Assembly (NCBI RefSeq): GCF_039540515.1 | Contig: NZ_BAABFA010000008.1 | Location: 341,002-405,001, forward strand | Origin: Nemorincola caseinilytica | GTDB taxonomy: Bacteria; Bacteroidota; Bacteroidia; Chitinophagales; Chitinophagaceae | Reading direction: 5' to 3' | Length of the DNA stretch: 64,000 nt | Part shown: positions 60,930 through 64,000 of the stretch, in pieces | How positions within the stretch are numbered: position 1 is the first letter of the stretch | How the letters are laid out: every line of letters begins with the position of its first letter | Program-made: the position numbers and the translations under genes | The notes under the pieces: generated by a model | Databases searched by the model: none | Told to the model about the DNA's origin: nothing | What the model saw: the letters and a program-made list of their open reading frames with translations, nothing else

Positions 60930-60962
60930 CAAAGGTAGCAGTATCTATATACTTCTCACAAA
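60930..60962 (-). promoter_or_regulatory. consensus Bacteroidota promoter of the trans-sulfuration gene
   Basis: On the minus strand TTTG (60959-60962) is followed by 21 bases and TACCTTTG (60930-60937), an exact TAnnTTTG. ATG 60910 lies 19 bases downstream. This is among the clearest promoters in the window. Confidence 0.7.
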
Positions 60963-61282
60963 GTGCTTACTTGTCATGTATATTGATATGACGTATTTTT
61001 TAATGTCTCATTTTGTATTTAAATACATGAATTATGTTTAATGCAATTCGTGTTTAATTGAATGGTAAAGTGATTTATTTCAAAAAATATATTTTCGGTT
61101 ACTAACAAGGTGTGAAAGAAAAACGCCAGTTTACTGTGATAATTTGATCAAAAATTAACGATCTTGTATTTTTTCCGTATTTTCAATAGTGCTTTTTATT
61201 ATTTGCCTGGTCAAATAATGTAAGAGGAGATCAATTTTCAATTGAGATCATAAATAGGCATATCAACATACAAAGTGATAAA
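60963..61282. other. 320-bp AT-rich intergenic region before the second giant repeat gene
   Basis: The AT-rich gap holds no gene. It includes an 8-bp inverted repeat ATTATTTG-N6-CAAATAAT (61198-61219) and a shorter TCAATT-TTC-AATTGA palindrome at about 61231-61245. These lie 37-85 bases upstream of ATG 61283 and could be regulatory. No exact TAnnTTTG was found for the downstream gene. Confidence 0.45.
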
Positions 61283-64000
61283 ATGAAAAGAGTTCTATTC
61301 AGTTTTTTTGTTTGTCTTGGTGGTGTATTCAGTAGTATCGTCGGATATGGACAAACACCATCACTTTACAATTTTTCCGCGTTCTCTAGCCCTTATGTAA
61401 GTATCGCCGGTACAGGAACTCCTGCTTCTATCAGTGCAGATGATATCACACAGCAGAATATCCCTATAGGTTTTACATTCAACTATTGCGGCACCAACTA
61501 TTTTCAGCTTGCTGCATGTTCTAATGGCTTTTTGAATTTTGCCAATTCCATTGATGACCCCTTTACCAATATCCTTGCTAATATCGCTACTACAGGCTGG
61601 ATATTACCTTTCTGGGACGATCTGCATGGTGGTGGTCATGTGGCATACTATCAGACCACAGGTGTTGCCCCCAACAGGATATTCACTTTTGAGTGGAACA
61701 ATTTTCACCATTGGTCTACAGGTGCTGCAGGCGGTAATGCCAATGTGCAAGTGAAATTATACGAGAGCTCCAATGTAATAGACTTTTGTTATGGTGTCTT
61801 TTCACTTTCCTGGCCTAGCGATCCCGGTGCGACCATAGGCATTACCAACAGTGGTGGTACTCCGGGAGTGAACAGAAGAACGCTGCCCAATTTTGGTCCT
61901 TCTCCCGCTCCTGTCGGCCCATTTCAGGTAATAGCCGCATATCCTGCCAACAATCAGGTGTACAGGTGGTCGCCCTGTTCTGCTACTGTCTCTGCCTCGA
62001 ACAGCGGACCTGTATGTCCCGGCGGCTCTGTGACGCTTACTGGTGTTGCGGGCGGTGGCGCTACATCTTATGTATGGAGCGGCCCCGGTGGTTTTTCCTC
62101 TACCAGCCTGGTGACAACAGTGAGCCCAGCCGTTGCAGGTACCTATACCATAGTTGTATCCAATGGCACCTGTACCACCAGCACTACCACGGTAGTAACG
62201 GTGAACCCTGCGCCTGCGGCCTTCACTATCACCCCTTCGGTGGTGACGATGTGCGGACCTGCACAGGCTTTGAATGCGCCCTCGGCCGTGGTATGGACGG
62301 CTGTCGCAGGGCTATATACGGATCCTGGCGCTTCAACGCCCTATACGGCGGGTTCGCCTGTTTCAACGGTCTATGCTGCGCCTGCGGCAACAACGGTATA
62401 TACCGCGACAGCGACACTGGGTAGCTGCACTACACGTGCTACGGCCACGGTGAACGTGAGCACGGCGGTGCTGCCTGTGACAGGCACGCCTACGGTATGC
62501 GTGGGCAGTACAACGACACTGTCGAGCCTGACGCCGGGAGGCGTATGGACGAGCAGCGACGGTAGCGTGGCGACGGTATCGGGCGGCGTGGTGACGGGTG
62601 TTGGCCTGGGTGCCAGCGCCGGCGTGGTCAACATCACCTATACGGTAGGGCCATGTTATGCGATACGGACAGTGACGGTCTACCCATCGCCCACGGCGAT
62701 AAGCCCTACGCCGCCCTCTGTATGCCTCTCATCTACGGTGACGTTCACAAGTACACCTGCGGGCGGTACCTGGAGCGCAAGCGCGGGCACGGGTTCTGTA
62801 ACGGTGACGGCAGGTGGCGCTACTACGGGCAGCTCGCTGGGCACAGCGGGGCTGACCTACACATTGGCCACAGGCTGCCGCTCTACAGCAGTAGTGACGG
62901 TGAACCCTAACCCTACGCCGATAGTAGGCCCTGCGAGCATGTGCATCGGTACGACGACGACCTTTACGAGTACACCTGCCAGTGGTTTCTGGTCGATAAC
63001 GCCGGGCGGTCCTGCTACAGTAGGAGTGCTGAGCGGTGAGGTGACGGCGGGTGGCCCTGCGGGTACTACGATACTGACGTATACGGCGGGCGGCTGCCGT
63101 GCCATGCTAACTATAACTGTGGTAGCGGCCCCCGGCCCTATAACGGGCCCGGCGAGCGTATGTGCGGGATCGTGCGCTACCTATGTGAACAGTACGGCGG
63201 GCGGAACGTGGAGCAATAATTTTTCTGGAGTAGGCACGATAGGCGCATCGACAGGTACCTATTGCGGTGTGTCCGGAGGTATAGATACGATAAGATATTC
63301 TCTGAGCCCTGCCTGTTATATCACCCGTGCGGTAACGGTGACGGCAACGCCGCCTGCGCCTACGGGCACGATGAGCGTATGCGTGGGTGCGACAACGACC
63401 CTGAGCCATGTGACGCCGCTGGGCACCTGGAGCGCTTCCTGCCCTACCATACTGACGGTAGGCCTGGGTACGGGCGTGGTAACGGGTGTAGGCGCAGGTA
63501 CCTGCGTGGTGACCTATACACTGCCAAGCGGATGCATCGCCACTACTACGGTGACGGTGAGCGATAACCCTGCGGGTATAACAGGTACACTGGGAGTATG
63601 CCAGTACGCAACGACCACGCTGGGCAGCTCTACACCGGGCGGTACATGGAGCAGCGTGACAGGAGCTGTAGGCACCATAGGTTCTACAAGCGGTATATTG
63701 TATGGTGCCAGCGGTGGTACCACCACTATATCGTATACATTGGGCACCGGCTGTTATACTACGGCCACCGCCACTGTGACGGCAGCGCCACCGGCGATAA
63801 CGGGCACCTTTACGGTATGCGCAGGTTCTACGACGGCGCTGACGAGCGGCCCTGTACCTCCCGGCTTCTGGGGCAATACGCCTACGACGACAGCATCGGT
63901 ATCGGGCACGGGCGTGGTAACAGGCCTTGCCGCAGGCACCACCATGGTGACCTACACGACAACTACCGGTTGTTATGATACCGCTATAGTAACGATACTG
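61283..64000 (+). CDS. 5' part of a second giant Ig-like repeat surface protein (truncated by window end)
   Basis: Open from ATG 61283 to the end of the window without a stop (906 codons), so the 3' end is outside. A signal peptide ends near residue 24 (VGYGQ). Residues about 25-230 form a beta-rich N-terminal domain (FTFNYCGTNYFQLAACSNGF, PFWDDL, IFTFEWNN) like those at the start of other T9SS surface proteins. A PKD/Ig-like module and another beta domain precede BIG2-type repeats from about residue 396. The repeats match those of the 3885 protein in the same order. The N-terminal domain is lower in GC, with Thr as ACA/ACT, while the repeats favour ACG and GCG. A T9SS C-terminus is expected but not visible. 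Confidence 0.85.
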   Translation, partial: MKRVLFSFFVCLGGVFSSIVGYGQTPSLYNFSAFSSPYVSIAGTGTPASISADDITQQNIPIGFTFNYCGTNYFQLAACSNGFLNFANSIDDPFTNILANIATTGWILPFWDDLHGGGHVAYYQTTGVAPNRIFTFEWNNFHHWSTGAAGGNANVQVKLYESSNVIDFCYGVFSLSWPSDPGATIGITNSGGTPGVNRRTLPNFGPSPAPVGPFQVIAAYPANNQVYRWSPCSATVSASNSGPVCPGGSVTLTGVAGGGATSYVWSGPGGFSSTSLVTTVSPAVAGTYTIVVSNGTCTTSTTTVVTVNPAPAAFTITPSVVTMCGPAQALNAPSAVVWTAVAGLYTDPGASTPYTAGSPVSTVYAAPAATTVYTATATLGSCTTRATATVNVSTAVLPVTGTPTVCVGSTTTLSSLTPGGVWTSSDGSVATVSGGVVTGVGLGASAGVVNITYTVGPCYAIRTVTVYPSPTAISPTPPSVCLSSTVTFTSTPAGGTWSASAGTGSVTVTAGGATTGSSLGTAGLTYTLATGCRSTAVVTVNPNPTPIVGPASMCIGTTTTFTSTPASGFWSITPGGPATVGVLSGEVTAGGPAGTTILTYTAGGCRAMLTITVVAAPGPITGPASVCAGSCATYVNSTAGGTWSNNFSGVGTIGASTGTYCGVSGGIDTIRYSLSPACYITRAVTVTATPPAPTGTMSVCVGATTTLSHVTPLGTWSASCPTILTVGLGTGVVTGVGAGTCVVTYTLPSGCIATTTVTVSDNPAGITGTLGVCQYATTTLGSSTPGGTWSSVTGAVGTIGSTSGILYGASGGTTTISYTLGTGCYTTATATVTAAPPAITGTFTVCAGSTTALTSGPVPPGFWGNTPTTTASVSGTGVVTGLAAGTTMVTYTTTTGCYDTAIVTIL
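62468..64000 (+). repeat. at least 7 tandem coding Ig-like repeats of about 220 bp in the second giant protein
   Basis: Seven units begin near 62468, 62693, 62916, 63133, 63355, 63571 and 63790; the last reaches the window edge. They carry the same VC, GGTW, GVVTG, TYT and C-terminal Cys pattern as the 29 units of the first giant gene. Unit 4 has four Cys (VCAGSC and TYCGV). Confidence 0.8.

Noticed and set aside
1..64000. tRNA, rRNA and transposase genes
   Set aside because: I looked for tRNA-like arms, conserved rRNA stretches and DDE-type transposase motifs and saw none. Short tRNAs could still be missed without a covariance search.

Overview
The window looks like chromosomal DNA of a Bacteroidota bacterium, most likely of the Chitinophagaceae/Sphingobacteriia type (taxonomy is inference). 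The grounds are: at least four secreted proteins ending in type IX secretion (T9SS) sorting domains, two very large Ig-like repeat proteins, repeated TAnnTTTG promoter elements just upstream of genes with almost no Shine-Dalgarno sequences, and Bacteroidota-restricted families (DUF4294, CcmD-like, SBBP/DUF7948 proteins, TMTC-like TPR glycosyltransferase). No rRNA, tRNA, CRISPR array, intact insertion sequence or prophage was found.

Layout. 0-3.6 kb: small genes (DCC thiol oxidoreductase, lipoprotein, DUF4294 protein, membrane protein, T9SS cargo, acetyltransferase). 3.9-12.6 kb: one gene for a 2893-residue cell-surface protein with 29 Cys-containing Ig-like (BIG2-type) repeats. 12.7-16.6 kb: sppA, surE and an exported conserved protein. 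16.8-19.5 kb: an unrecognised single-pass membrane protein with a roughly 420-residue Ala/Pro/Thr-rich spacer. 19.6-28.3 kb: a surface-glycan-like set (TMTC-like TPR glycosyltransferase, GT-C membrane glycosyltransferase, O-antigen ligase/polymerase, WecA-type initiating transferase) interleaved with a Rieske protein, LD-carboxypeptidase and meaB. 28.3-33.4 kb: phospholipase C-like protein, small genes, a frameshifted OmpA-family gene, stress proteins, and an AT-rich island joined to a 5'-truncated TfoX-like gene. 33.5-35.9 kb: ccmC, a ccmD-like gene and glutamate dehydrogenase. 36.1-39.8 kb: a seven-bladed SBBP propeller T9SS protein. 40-49.2 kb: DNA-damage genes (uvrA, Y-family polymerase, SplB-like radical SAM protein, DUF488) with a rhomboid protease, a DUF2167 protein and a decayed toxin-antitoxin-like pair. 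49.5-53.3 kb: a T9SS type B protein. 53.4-60.9 kb: trhO, pspC-like gene, AsmA-like protein, VF530 protein, acyl-CoA carboxylase carboxyltransferase and a trans-sulfuration enzyme. 61.3-64.0 kb: the 5' part of a second giant Ig-repeat gene that runs off the window end.

The most notable structures are: (i) the two giant repeat proteins, whose repeats correspond in the same order over at least six units; (ii) two intergenic arrays built entirely on a 7-nt period, each ending at a start codon; (iii) a 19-nt tandem duplication that alone breaks an OmpA-family gene; (iv) a cluster of TGTCA half-sites upstream of the Y-family polymerase gene; (v) a 25-bp perfect palindrome between convergent genes; and (vi) remnants of a TfoX-like gene and of an AbiEii-like pair.
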